In this document: positions 55,305 to 63,965 of the stretch, in pieces
Numbering within the stretch: the stretch's first letter is position 1
Layout: every line of letters begins with the position of its first letter
Source of the DNA: Gemmata massiliana
Lineage (GTDB): Bacteria; Planctomycetota; Planctomycetia; Gemmatales; Gemmataceae
Direction of reading: 5' to 3'
Assembly (NCBI GenBank): GCA_000531095.1
Contig: HG799467.1
Location: 441,526 to 505,525 of the forward strand
Length of the DNA: 64,000 bases
The notes under the pieces: model-generated
Database searches by the model: none
The model's input: the letters and a program-made list of their open reading frames with translations, nothing else
Told to the model about the DNA's origin: nothing
Position numbers and translations under genes: made by a program

Positions 55305-57449
55305 ATGGCCAAGAATACGGGTGTTGACCTGACCCGCGTGCGGAACCTCGGGGTCATCGCGCACATCGACGCGGGCAAGACCACGACCACCGAGCACCTG
55401 CTGTACTACGCCGGCGCCAAGCACAAGCTCGGCGGCGTCGACGAGGGCACGACCGACACCGACTACGACCCCGAAGAACAGGCCCGCGGGATCACGATTT
55501 ACTCCGCGTGCGTGCCGTTCGAGTGGGCCGGGCACACCATCAACCTGATCGACACCCCGGGGCACGTCGACTTCACGGCAGAAGTCGAGCGCTCGCTCCG
55601 CGTGCTCGACGGCGCGGTGGTCGTGTTCGACGGGCAGAAGGGCGTGGAGGCCCAGTCCGAAACGGTGTGGCGCCAGGCGAACCGCTACGGCGTCCCGCGC
55701 ATGGTGTTCGTCAACAAGATGGACGTCGTGGGCGCGAACTTCGCGCGCACGCTCGAATCGGTGCGCTCGCGGCTCACGCCGAACCCGGAAGAGCAGGGGC
55801 GCCCGGTCCCGATCATCATCCCCATCGGTTCGGGCGGCGCGGCCGACAGCCGCACGCCGTTCGGCGGGGTGATCGACCTCATCGAGATGAAGGCCAAGTT
55901 CTTCGACGCGGGCGATTTCGGGAAGACCGTGCGCATCGCGGACATCCCGGAAGAGAACCTGGCTGAGGCACAGGAGTACCGCGAGCAGTTGTTAGACGCC
56001 ATCACGGATCACGACGAGAAAGATCTCGTCGCGACCGCGGCGCTAAAAGACCTCATCACATCCGCGCGACTGGAGGGCACGGAGGCGGACCCCGCGAAGC
56101 TGCGACAGCTCGTGCGCGAACAGTGCCTCGCGCGGAAGATTTACCCCGTGCTGGCTGGGAGCGGGCGCGAACACATCGGCATTCAGCCGCTTCTCGACGC
56201 GGTCACGTTCTATCTGCCCAGCCCGCTCGACCGTCCAGCCGTGGTCGGCACCGACGCGAAGGGCAAGGAGCAGAAGCGGAAGCCCGACCCGAAGGAGCCG
56301 TTCTGCGGGCTGGTGTTCAAGGCGTCCTGGCACCCGAACGGGAACCGGTTCTTCATCCGCGTGTACTCTGGCGTGATGAAGCCGAACATGCGGGCGTACA
56401 ACCCGGGCAAGGACACCAAGGAGAACGTCGCGAAGCTGTTTCACGTCCACGCGGACCCGGCCCGCGGGCTGGAAGAGGTCGAGAACGGTCCGGCGGGCGA
56501 CATCGTCTGTGTCGTCGGGCTGAAGGACACGGTCACGGGCGACACGCTGTGCGAAACCGCGCACCCGATCCTGCTCGAAACGATCACGTTCGCGGAAGCC
56601 GTCGTGAGTCAGTCGATCGAGCCGGAGAGCGGCGCGGACAAGGACAAACTCGCGCACGCGCTCGAAGTGTTGCAACTCGAAGACCCGACGTTCAAGCTGA
56701 AGGTGAGCGAGGGGCAGACGGTGATGAGCGGGATGGGCACGCTCCACCTCGAAGTGAAGCGCCACCGGCTCGAGCGCGACTTCCGGCTCAAGGTGCGGGC
56801 GTACCCGCCGCGTGTGAGCTTCCGCGAGATGCTAAAGGCTCCGCGGACGGTCGACGTGAAGGTCGAGAAGCTCGGCGACAAGCCCGCGTTCGCGGAACTG
56901 AAGGTGTCGTTCACCAACTTCAAGACCGACAAGCCGGTCTCCGTGTTCAACGTGGTGAACACGGACGCGAACCCGGTCCCGGTGGCGTTCCTCGCGGCGG
57001 CGGAAAAGGCGCTCTTCGATTCGCTCCAGACGGGCGAACTCGGCTACCCGATGATGAACGCCCAGGCACGCCTGCTGGACGCGAAGTTCGACCCGCAAGT
57101 GTCCACGGAAGACGCCTTCGTTGCGGCGGCGATCCGGGCGTACCGCGAGGCGACGCAGGACAATGTGCAGTTGCTCGAACCGATCATGAAGGTGACGGTA
57201 ACGACGCCGAATCAGTTCGTCGGGTCGATTCTCGGCGACCTCACTCGTCGGGGCGGGCAGATCGACGCCCAGGAGATGAGTCCCAACGGCGATATGGTGG
57301 AACTCATTTCTCGCGTCCCGCTGCGGGAACTGTTCACCTACGCGAACGAAGTGCGCAGCCTCAGTCAGGGTCGCGCTGCGATGGGCATGGAGCCGCACAG
57401 CTACGAACCGGCCCCGGATTCAGTGCTCCGCCAACTGATGGGCGAGTGA
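55305..57449 (+). CDS. fusA: Elongation factor G
   Basis: This 714-residue GTPase has AHIDAGKTTTTE, ARGITIYSACVPF (a normal switch I), DTPGHVDFTAE and VFVNKMDVVGA in order, then domains II-V (SGMGTLHLEVKRHRLERDF, GQTVMSGMG, RGGQIDAQEMSPNGD, LREL..YANEVRSLSQGRA). It moves tRNA and mRNA through the ribosome. It is the last gene of the cluster; no rpsJ or tuf follows. A palindrome at 57521-57584 lies between its stop and the convergent methyltransferase. Confidence 0.97.
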   Translation: MAKNTGVDLTRVRNLGVIAHIDAGKTTTTEHLLYYAGAKHKLGGVDEGTTDTDYDPEEQARGITIYSACVPFEWAGHTINLIDTPGHVDFTAEVERSLRVLDGAVVVFDGQKGVEAQSETVWRQANRYGVPRMVFVNKMDVVGANFARTLESVRSRLTPNPEEQGRPVPIIIPIGSGGAADSRTPFGGVIDLIEMKAKFFDAGDFGKTVRIADIPEENLAEAQEYREQLLDAITDHDEKDLVATAALKDLITSARLEGTEADPAKLRQLVREQCLARKIYPVLAGSGREHIGIQPLLDAVTFYLPSPLDRPAVVGTDAKGKEQKRKPDPKEPFCGLVFKASWHPNGNRFFIRVYSGVMKPNMRAYNPGKDTKENVAKLFHVHADPARGLEEVENGPAGDIVCVVGLKDTVTGDTLCETAHPILLETITFAEAVVSQSIEPESGADKDKLAHALEVLQLEDPTFKLKVSEGQTVMSGMGTLHLEVKRHRLERDFRLKVRAYPPRVSFREMLKAPRTVDVKVEKLGDKPAFAELKVSFTNFKTDKPVSVFNVVNTDANPVPVAFLAAAEKALFDSLQTGELGYPMMNAQARLLDAKFDPQVSTEDAFVAAAIRAYREATQDNVQLLEPIMKVTVTTPNQFVGSILGDLTRRGGQIDAQEMSPNGDMVELISRVPLRELFTYANEVRSLSQGRAAMGMEPHSYEPAPDSVLRQLMGE

Positions 57450-57520
57450 CCCTACGTCGCACGATGTGGGGATCTTCTATACCCGATCGTTGTTCGCGTG
57501 CGGGTGACTTTGGTTCTTGG

Positions 57521-57584
57521 TCTGGTGGCACAGGCCTCTGGCCTGTGGAGACACTCACACAGGCCAGAGGCCTGTGCCACCAGA
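57521..57584. repeat. Perfect 27-bp palindrome downstream of fusA
   Basis: TCTGGTGGCACAGGCC... (57521-57547) is matched exactly by its inverse (57558-57584) across a 10-nt loop. AAAAAAT follows. It separates two convergent genes and could end both transcripts. Confidence 0.85.
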
Positions 57585-57601
57585 AAAAATACCGATTTGC
57601 C

Positions 57602-58438
57602 TCACTCCGGCCGCTCGGAGAGCAACAGCCAGCCGTAAGCACGGAGCGCCAGGGGCCAACTGGCCCGGGTGCCTTCGGCCGTAAGCGGTAGCCCGTCGAG
57701 CGTCCGGAACCCCGCTTCCCACAACATCATGACCGCTTCGCGCTTCATGAAATGATGGAGCGTGAGTGGCGCGCCGCCGTAGGCTTGAGACATGGTGATG
57801 TCGCCGGCGGACGGACGCTCGAACAGCGTGCGGAAGAACTGACCGCCCACCCGAGAAAGCCCCAGTCCGCGGAAGAACCGGTTGTGGACGTGCAGCACGA
57901 ACCGTCCGCCCGGCTTCAGCAGGCGGAACACATTGGCCAGCACCTTCGCGCGGTTCTCCTGTCCGCGCACCATTCCGAGCGTGCTAAACAGACACGCGGC
58001 GAAATCGAACGATCCCTCGGGTAACGCGGACAGGTCGACGAGGTTCGCGTTGACGAAGGACGCAGAGCCCCTCCCCAACCCCTCCCCCAATGGGAGAGGG
58101 GCTTCAGAGCCCAGTTTCTGCTCCCCCTTCCTTTCTAGGGAAGGGGGATGGGGGGGTAGGTTTTCCCGGGCCTTCGCGAGCATTTCGTCCGACAGATCCA
58201 CCCCGACGCAGTCGTACCCCTTCGCGGCGAAGTGAACGCACAGGCGCCCGGTACCGCACCCCAGATCCACCAACTTCCCGGGCGCGGGGAAGCTCTGTTC
58301 GCAGAACGCGACGTCCGCCGACGCGAGCGGTGAGGTGCGCATCTGGTCGTCGTAGTTGGCGACCATGTCGGCGGCGTGGAAGTAATCCCACAAACCGCGG
58401 TCGACGCCCGGAGGGAGCTGCCAATCGGGAATTGCCAT
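57602..58438 (-). CDS. Class I SAM-dependent methyltransferase with an internal repeat-derived insert
   Basis: This 278-residue protein has motif I (VDLGCGTGRLCVHFA, residues 57-71), acidic motif II (VGVDLSDEMLAKA), FDFAACLFSTLGM (motif III/IV region) and LLKPGGRFVLHVHN. Residues 94-127 (ENL, then PPHPPSLERKG..., then SFVNAN) interrupt the region just after motif II. They match the translation of a C/G-rich palindromic segment on the genome, of the kind normally found between genes. Without them the protein is about 245 residues, a normal length. The methyl-acceptor is unknown. Confidence 0.85.
   Translation of the reverse strand: MAIPDWQLPPGVDRGLWDYFHAADMVANYDDQMRTSPLASADVAFCEQSFPAPGKLVDLGCGTGRLCVHFAAKGYDCVGVDLSDEMLAKARENLPPHPPSLERKGEQKLGSEAPLPLGEGLGRGSASFVNANLVDLSALPEGSFDFAACLFSTLGMVRGQENRAKVLANVFRLLKPGGRFVLHVHNRFFRGLGLSRVGGQFFRTLFERPSAGDITMSQAYGGAPLTLHHFMKREAVMMLWEAGFRTLDGLPLTAEGTRASWPLALRAYGWLLLSERPE
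58058..58159. repeat. C-rich palindromic repeat inside the methyltransferase gene
   Basis: The sequence includes AGCCCCTC...GAGGGGCT and CCCCCTTCC...GGGAAGGGGG hairpins. It is in frame and makes residues 94-127. The encoded peptide (PPHPPSLERKGE...) resembles peptides read from such intergenic repeats in other planctomycete-like genomes, as I recall. Confidence 0.75.
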
Positions 58439-58541
58439 TAGCCATTAGTCCTTGTGTCTGCGGTCGATCCGCGTGCATACTGAGCAATGTACCGGTCCCT
58501 CTCCCTCCGGTACACGTAGGCCCATCGACGAAGGACCAGAC

Positions 58542-59897
58542 GTGCGCAGCACCGATATTCGTATCCGCGATGTGTACTTCGATTACGAGGACTTCCGCTA
58601 CCGCGCGCCGATCAAGTTCGGCGGGGTCGCGCTCGACCGTGTTACGATCCTGAACGTGCGAATGGAGGTCGAGAGTGGGGCCGGGAAGACCGCGATCGAG
58701 TTCGGGTCGATGCCGCTCGGGAACGTGTGGGCGTTCCCGTCGCGCGTGCTCACTTACGACCAGACGCTCGGCGCGATGCGCTATCTCGCGTCGCGTGTGG
58801 CCGGTGACTACAAACTGTGCGGATTGAGCGGGCACCCCATCGACATCACGCACCGACTGGAACCGGAACTGTTGCTCGCTGGGGACGACTTCACCGCATT
58901 GCACCAGTGGCAGGAACCGGTGCCGAAGCTCGCCGTGCTCGTCGTCGCGTCCGCGTTCGACGCAGCCCTCCACGACGCCTACGGCAAGCTCCACGGGCTG
59001 AACTGCTTCCGCACGTACAGTCGGGAGCTCCTGCCCAACGACCTCGATCACTACCTCGGTGCGGGGTTCGAGGGGCTTCACCTGAGTCAGTTCGTGACCC
59101 AGGAACCCAAGCCCCGGATGCCGCTGTACCACCTCGTCGGCGCGCTCGATCCCGTCGCCCCCGCGGACGTAACAAAGCCCATCGGTGACGGATTGCCCGA
59201 GCACCTCGCGGAGTGGATCGCGCGCGACGGGCTGACGCACCTGAAGATCAAGCTGAACGGCGACGACTTGCGGTGGGACGCGGACCGCGTCGCGGCCGTT
59301 CACCGCGTGACGGAGGAGGCGCAGCGGAAGCGGGGGGTGACGAAGTGGTGGTACTCGCTCGATTTCAACGAGCGGTGCCGGGACGTGAACTACCTGCTCG
59401 ATTTTATTCTGCTCGCCAAGCTCGGGATGTCGCAAGCGGGGTTCGAGCGCGTCCAGTACATCGAGCAGCCGACCGCGCGCGACCTCAAGGCGCACCCCGA
59501 GAACAAGATGCACGCGGTGGCGAAGCAGGTGCCCGTCGTGATCGACGAATCGCTGCTCGACCTCGAATCGCTGAAGCTGTCGATGGAGATGGGCTACACC
59601 GGTGTGGCATTCAAGGCGTGCAAGGGCCAAACGCAGACACTGCTACTGGCTGCAGCCGCGCAGAAGTACGGGCTGTTCCGGTGCGTGCAAGACCTGACGT
59701 GCGTGGGGGCGTCGCTGATTCATTCCGCGAGCATCGCGGCGCACGTGCCGGGCGTGGCGGCGATCGAATCGAACGGGCGCCAATACTGTCCCGTCGCGAA
59801 CGAGCCGTGGAAGTCGAAGTTCCCGGGCGTGTTCGCCATCACGGACGGCACGATGAACACCGCCGTTCTCAACGGTCCGGGTCTGGGAGCGGTGTGA
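58542..59897 (+). CDS. Enolase-superfamily (mandelate racemase/muconate lactonising enzyme-like) protein
   Basis: The GTG at 58542 (AAGGA eight bases upstream) gives 451 residues. The barrel carries a KxK pair (LKIKLNGDD), the metal-ligand series YSLDFNE, YIEQPT and VIDESL, and FKACKGQTQT. These follow the enolase-superfamily order. The N-terminal capping domain (RAPIKFGGVALDRVTIL) is normal. The length is above the usual 360-400. The substrate, such as an acid sugar or N-acyl amino acid, cannot be predicted. Divergent from the methyltransferase. Confidence 0.8.
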   Translation: MRSTDIRIRDVYFDYEDFRYRAPIKFGGVALDRVTILNVRMEVESGAGKTAIEFGSMPLGNVWAFPSRVLTYDQTLGAMRYLASRVAGDYKLCGLSGHPIDITHRLEPELLLAGDDFTALHQWQEPVPKLAVLVVASAFDAALHDAYGKLHGLNCFRTYSRELLPNDLDHYLGAGFEGLHLSQFVTQEPKPRMPLYHLVGALDPVAPADVTKPIGDGLPEHLAEWIARDGLTHLKIKLNGDDLRWDADRVAAVHRVTEEAQRKRGVTKWWYSLDFNERCRDVNYLLDFILLAKLGMSQAGFERVQYIEQPTARDLKAHPENKMHAVAKQVPVVIDESLLDLESLKLSMEMGYTGVAFKACKGQTQTLLLAAAAQKYGLFRCVQDLTCVGASLIHSASIAAHVPGVAAIESNGRQYCPVANEPWKSKFPGVFAITDGTMNTAVLNGPGLGAV

Positions 59898-59903
59898 GAA
59901 CGG

Positions 59904-60668
59904 TTATTCCTTGCGCTCGCGGGCGCGCCCGTCGGGGATGACGGTCCAGACGCCGTCTTCCTCACCGATCTTTTCGCCGCCGTTCACCGTGAGGGCTGCT
60001 CGGAGTGCTTCGGGTGTGGTTTCTTTGGACAACCGAAGGACCGCGCCGTCGGCGTTAACTACCGCGGGCTGCTTGTACCAGCTACTTATGCCGTGGGGCG
60101 TGTCGACGCGGAAATCCATCGTATCGAAGGTGAGGTCGCGTGGTTCCATCCAGTGGACGTCGAGCCCGTTGTTCTCGGCGATCAGAATCGTCCAGCTCGT
60201 ACCGTCCTTGATCTCCTCGGGTTTGCGCCCCTTCGTGCCCGGCCACATCGTATCCGTGCCCACGACCGCGAGGTAGTTGGTTGTTGTGGTCGGAAATTCA
60301 GTTCCGTGGAGGGCCAATGCCTTTGGCATCCGCGGGGCGAGGTGGCTGTTGTTCGGTCCGTTCCACGGCTCATCGAACCGGTACGACTGGAACAAGTCAT
60401 CGTACCCGAGGTGGGGTAGAATGAGGACGCGCCAACTGTGCCACGGCAGGCCGTCCGGCCCGAGTTGGTACGCCGGTGGGTAGTGCCCGTTTGCGTCTGC
60501 GTAGGTGGCGACCGCCAACCCCAGTTGCTTGAGGTGTCAGTCGTCTGCCATGCGCCGGGCGGCGTCGCGAACTTTCTGCACGGCGCGGACGAACCCGTAC
60601 CCGCCCGCGCTCAGCGCACCCGCGACCGAGAGCCTGATGAACTGCCGGCGCGAGATCGGAAGTGCCAT
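59904..60668 (-). CDS. DUF1559-type protein with Tat-like leader, interrupted by an in-frame TGA
   Basis: The ATG at 60668 opens MALPISRRQFIRLSVAGALSA, a twin-arginine type leader, and reads to codon 43 (...ARRMADD). Codon 44 is TGA (60537-60539). The same frame continues HLKQLGLAVATYADANGHYPPAYQ, a DUF1559-like block (NLKQ.GLA...Y...G.yPP), to 59904. DUF1559 proteins are abundant in planctomycetes and usually start with a pilin-like or Tat-like leader. A single change (TGA from TGC or TGT or TGG) would restore a 254-residue protein. No selenocysteine context was seen. Confidence 0.6.
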
Positions 60669-60810
60669 CGCAAAACTCCCAGAGTTGTTCCGGGAGTCAT
60701 TATTGCGTTCGTCGAAGCGTTGGTCAAGCGGGTAGAGCTATCGCGCGCCTGCTGACCTCGACTCTCCGCGGCGCCCCGCGTACCTTCCCAATCAACTCAA
60801 GGAGGTTGTT

Positions 60811-61176
60811 ATGGAGCGAGTAGTCGGGATCGGCGGCGTGTTCCTAAAAGCCCGTGATCCGAAAGCCCTGGCAGCCTGGTACCGGGACCACCTCGGAGTC
60901 CCGGTCGACCCGGACCAAACCTACGGGGCGCTGACCTCGTCTGGTGCGGGCGAGACGACGGTTTGGTCGACCTTCCCTACCGACACGCAATACTTCGGCC
61001 CCGGCCCGGCGATGTTCATGGTCAACTACCGGGTGAAGAACCTGGACGCCATGCTGACGCAACTCCGCGCCGCGGGCGCCCAAGTCGAGGACAAGGTCGA
61101 GACCTACGAGTACGGCCGCTTCGGTTGGGCGACCGACCCGGAAGGCAACCGGTTCGAGTTGTGGGAGCCGAAGTAA
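60811..61176 (+). CDS. VOC-family (glyoxalase-like) protein
   Basis: This 121-residue protein follows a strong AAGGAGG box. It begins VVGIGGVFLKARDPKALAAWYRDHLGV, the usual beta-alpha-beta-beta-beta start of the vicinal oxygen chelate fold, and ends YGRFGWATDPEGNRFELWEP, the C-terminal half of the fold with the terminal Glu metal-ligand position. The enzyme chelates a divalent metal and acts on small substrates; antibiotic resistance, glyoxalase or dioxygenase functions all occur. The substrate is unknown. Confidence 0.9.
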   Translation: MERVVGIGGVFLKARDPKALAAWYRDHLGVPVDPDQTYGALTSSGAGETTVWSTFPTDTQYFGPGPAMFMVNYRVKNLDAMLTQLRAAGAQVEDKVETYEYGRFGWATDPEGNRFELWEPK

Positions 61177-61202
61177 CGGCTTACCCAGCGCGCACCCGGC
61201 GT

Positions 61203-61868
61203 CTATTCCACGTCGAGGATCAGGTCCGGCACCCAGCACCCGGGCGTGTGCGGGTCTTCGTGCGGGTCGCGGCAGTGCGAGAGGATCTGTTCGTCCTCGC
61301 AGCCCGCGTCCTGGAGCGCGTCAGCCAAAATCGGCAGCGCGCCCAAATCACCGATCTGCGCGAGTCGCGCGAGGGCCTGCACGTCATGCGTGCGCCATTC
61401 GGGGGCGAACACGGGGGCGGTCGCGGATCGGGCGATCGCTGTTTGTGCCCAAACCCATTTCGGCGGGACCGGCGGAACTGCCCCTCCCATCCCCAGCGCC
61501 CACTGCACTGCCCCGACCGCGGTGTGTGATGCGCGAGACGCTTCCCGCGCATCGCCCGCCCGCAGTCCCTCGAAAATGCTCCACACGTCCGAAACAGCCC
61601 GTCGGCCGGCTTCCGTCGCACCCGCTTCGGCCTCGCGGAGCGCTGCGACGAGCGCGGCGAGCGGAACGAACCGGTTGGTGTACGCGCGGCCGACGTCCAG
61701 CATCTTCCGGATGCGGTGGTCGGTGTACAGCCCGAGCGCGTACCCCGCGCACCGGCACGCCACCGCCACGCGCTTGCGCGTCGTCGCCAGCGGACCGTAT
61801 TCGCACGCCGCACACCGTACTTCTCGGTTGCCGACCCGAGGGCCGGTCGTTGATTCGACCAGTGACAT
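61203..61868 (-). CDS. Hypothetical protein with zinc-like N-terminus and planctomycete C-terminal motif
   Basis: The ATG at 61868 follows a GGAGG box and gives 221 residues. The N-terminus has REVRCAACEYGPLA and later CRCAGYALGLYTD, cysteine pairs that could bind zinc. The central part is Ala-rich helical. The end LPILADALQDAGCEDEQILSHCRD...HTPGCWVPDLIL matches the C-terminal motif common to Gemmata-type proteins associated with TIGR02996 domains (recalled, not searched). The function is unknown. Confidence 0.6.
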   Translation of the reverse strand: MSLVESTTGPRVGNREVRCAACEYGPLATTRKRVAVACRCAGYALGLYTDHRIRKMLDVGRAYTNRFVPLAALVAALREAEAGATEAGRRAVSDVWSIFEGLRAGDAREASRASHTAVGAVQWALGMGGAVPPVPPKWVWAQTAIARSATAPVFAPEWRTHDVQALARLAQIGDLGALPILADALQDAGCEDEQILSHCRDPHEDPHTPGCWVPDLILDVE

Positions 61869-61991
61869 GAACGCCCCTCCGTCCCCGCACGTCGGCGCGC
61901 GGCCGTAAACGAGCGGGAAGACCCGAAAATGGGAAAGCCGGAACGGGGCGCGAGGCGCCAAGCTCCGGAAACGGGTGGTTAACGGGGGGCT

Positions 61992-62309
61992 CTAACAGCG
62001 CAGACGTGCGCAGAGTGGGTCGGTGGGTGTGTGTCGCGTGCTAACGTTGTCGCGGACAACGCGGGCGCCAGATGCGGGCGCAGCGCGCGTGGGGCGGTTA
62101 CTGTCGAGGGCAGGGCGTTCGGTATTAAGTGCTTGGCGGCTCGTCGGCGCGGCGAGTTCGATCTCGCGGCCGTCGTCCTGATCTTCGCTCGGGACCGATT
62201 CTGTGGTGGTACGTGCGAGGGATTCCGGCCCGGCCCAACTGACCGAAGGGATGACGAGGAACAGAGCCAGCACGAATTGTGCGAGGCGATGGAGCCGAGG
62301 AGAGGGCAT
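61992..62309 (-). CDS. Hypothetical secreted protein
   Basis: This 105-residue protein has a clear signal peptide (FVLALFLVIPSVSWAG) followed by a low-complexity, polar and charged body (Thr, Ser, Arg, Pro, Glu) that ends with two Cys (CARLRC). No domain is recognised. Composition does not support a folded enzyme. It may be a small secreted protein. No operon partner is evident. Confidence 0.45.
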   Translation of the reverse strand: MPSPRLHRLAQFVLALFLVIPSVSWAGPESLARTTTESVPSEDQDDGREIELAAPTSRQALNTERPALDSNRPTRAAPASGARVVRDNVSTRHTPTDPLCARLRC

Positions 62310-62527
62310 ATCTAATTATCGGCGCGCAAGTGACCCATGTCTAATGATTTCGTTTTGAAAGCCCCGATCTTGAGCCATATTGCAAGAAATCCGGACCGCT
62401 AACGTAGCGACAGAAAGATATTCGCGCGGTCCGGTATGACCTATCGAACGGGTTGGTTTTACCGATGCCCGCTCGTATTTTTGCTGTGGGGCTTTCTCTC
62501 TCGGCCCCACGGAGCGCCGATACCGCA

Positions 62528-63850
62528 ATGAGTACGCACCTGCCAGGGACCGGCATCGACGACACGCCCGTCGCTGAGAGCGACCTGGTCGACTACTTCC
62601 ACGAGGGCGCGAAACCGCGTTCTGCGTGGCGCGTCGGCGCGGAGTTCGAGAAGATCGCCGCCGATCGCTCAACCGGCCGGCAAATCGGCTTCGACGACGG
62701 TATCGAAACGGTTCTGCGCGCGCTCGCGCTTCTATTTTCCTGGGAACCGCACTACGAATCGGGGCGGCTCACGACCCTTACCCGCGGCCGGTCTACGGTC
62801 TCCGTGGAACCCGGTGGGCAGCTCGAACTGTCCACCGCGCCCTCGGCACACCTCGCAGAATTGCGGTCGGAACTCGACACCCACCTGAACGAACTGCGGG
62901 CGGTGACCGACCCGGCACGGGTCGCGTGGATCGCGAGTGGCGTCACGCCGGTCAGCACAATAACCGAGATCCCGCTGAACCCGCGCCCGCGGCACCGGCT
63001 CATGGCCGAGTACCTGCCGACTCGGAGCGCGTTCGCGCTCCACATGATGAAGGCAACCGCGAGCACGCAGGTCACGTTCGACTTCGCGGACGAAGTGGAC
63101 GCGGGGCGCAAGTTCGCGCTCGCGCTCCGGCTCGGTCCCGTTGTGAATGCGATGTTCGCGAACGCGCCAATGTTCGCGGGTCGGCGCACGGAGTTCGTGT
63201 CGTATCGGGGGCACGTCTGGCACGGCATGGACCCGGACCGCAGCGGGCTGCTCACGGACCTGCTCGCGGGTGAGGTCACGTTCGCGCGCTGGGTACAGCT
63301 CGTTCTCGACGTGCCGCTCTTGCTCCTCACCGACGGCGAATCGCTCCGGCCCGCGCCGGGCGTGACGTTCCGCACGTTCCTGAACCACGGGATCGACGGC
63401 CGGTTCCCGACGCGGCACGACTGGGACGTTCACCTCTCGACGATGTTCACCGAAGCGCGCCTCAAGCGATTCCTCGAAGTGCGCGGCGCGGACGCGACCC
63501 CGGCCCCGCTCGCGCTGGCGGTCCCCGCGATCTGGAAGGGGCTGCTCTACGACGCGGACGCGCTCGGCGCCGCGACCGATCTCGCGCGCCACTTCAAACC
63601 CGAAGAACTGCGCCCGCTTTCGGAAATGGCTTCGCGCGCGGGGCTGCGTGCGGAATACCGCGGGAAGCCGCTGACGGACTGGTGCCGCGAAATCGTGGCG
63701 ATCGCGGACGCGGGCCTGAAACACCAGGACGAGGACGCGACGTTCCTCGACCCGCTCCGTGCGGTGCTCGCGTCCGGGCGCTCGCCGGGCGACGTATGGC
63801 CGAAGGGCGGAGCGCCCGAGGCGCTCGCCGCGTGCGAATACGGGGGGTAA
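62528..63850 (+). CDS. gshA: Glutamate-cysteine ligase, plant/proteobacterial GshA type
   Basis: The ATG at 62528 (MSTHLPGTGI) gives 440 residues; a longer in-frame start at 62465 or 62453 lacks support. The sequence begins the GCS2 core with RVGAEFEKIA, then VSVEPGGQLELST, and contains RHRLMAEYLPTRS, HMMKATASTQVTFDFADE and the catalytic/metal-binding YRGHVWHGMDPDR. This is the plant-type GCL family (also in EgtA-like enzymes). It makes gamma-glutamyl-cysteine, the first step to glutathione or ergothioneine-type thiols. No gshB is in the window. Confidence 0.85.
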   Translation: MSTHLPGTGIDDTPVAESDLVDYFHEGAKPRSAWRVGAEFEKIAADRSTGRQIGFDDGIETVLRALALLFSWEPHYESGRLTTLTRGRSTVSVEPGGQLELSTAPSAHLAELRSELDTHLNELRAVTDPARVAWIASGVTPVSTITEIPLNPRPRHRLMAEYLPTRSAFALHMMKATASTQVTFDFADEVDAGRKFALALRLGPVVNAMFANAPMFAGRRTEFVSYRGHVWHGMDPDRSGLLTDLLAGEVTFARWVQLVLDVPLLLLTDGESLRPAPGVTFRTFLNHGIDGRFPTRHDWDVHLSTMFTEARLKRFLEVRGADATPAPLALAVPAIWKGLLYDADALGAATDLARHFKPEELRPLSEMASRAGLRAEYRGKPLTDWCREIVAIADAGLKHQDEDATFLDPLRAVLASGRSPGDVWPKGGAPEALAACEYGG

Positions 63851-63879
63851 TGGCCGACGGGCATCCTGGGCGCCCTCGG

Positions 63880-63965
63880 ACCCGAACCCAGGGCGTTGTT
63901 CCCGGACCCGCATCTCCGAGGCGGTATCCCCGGACCCAAACCCAGGGCGTTGCCCTGGGCTCCGG
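63880..63965. repeat. GC-rich intergenic repeat copies at the right edge
   Basis: CCCAGGGCGTTG occurs twice (near 63889 and 63941), the second continuing into a palindrome CCCAGGGCGTTGCCCTGGGC. This is the core that forms the rpoB-rpoC repeat at 49485-49566. No gene is seen after 63850. Confidence 0.75.

Noticed and set aside
60537..60539. Selenocysteine codon
   Set aside because: No SECIS-like hairpin was recognised after the TGA, and DUF1559 proteins are not known selenoproteins.
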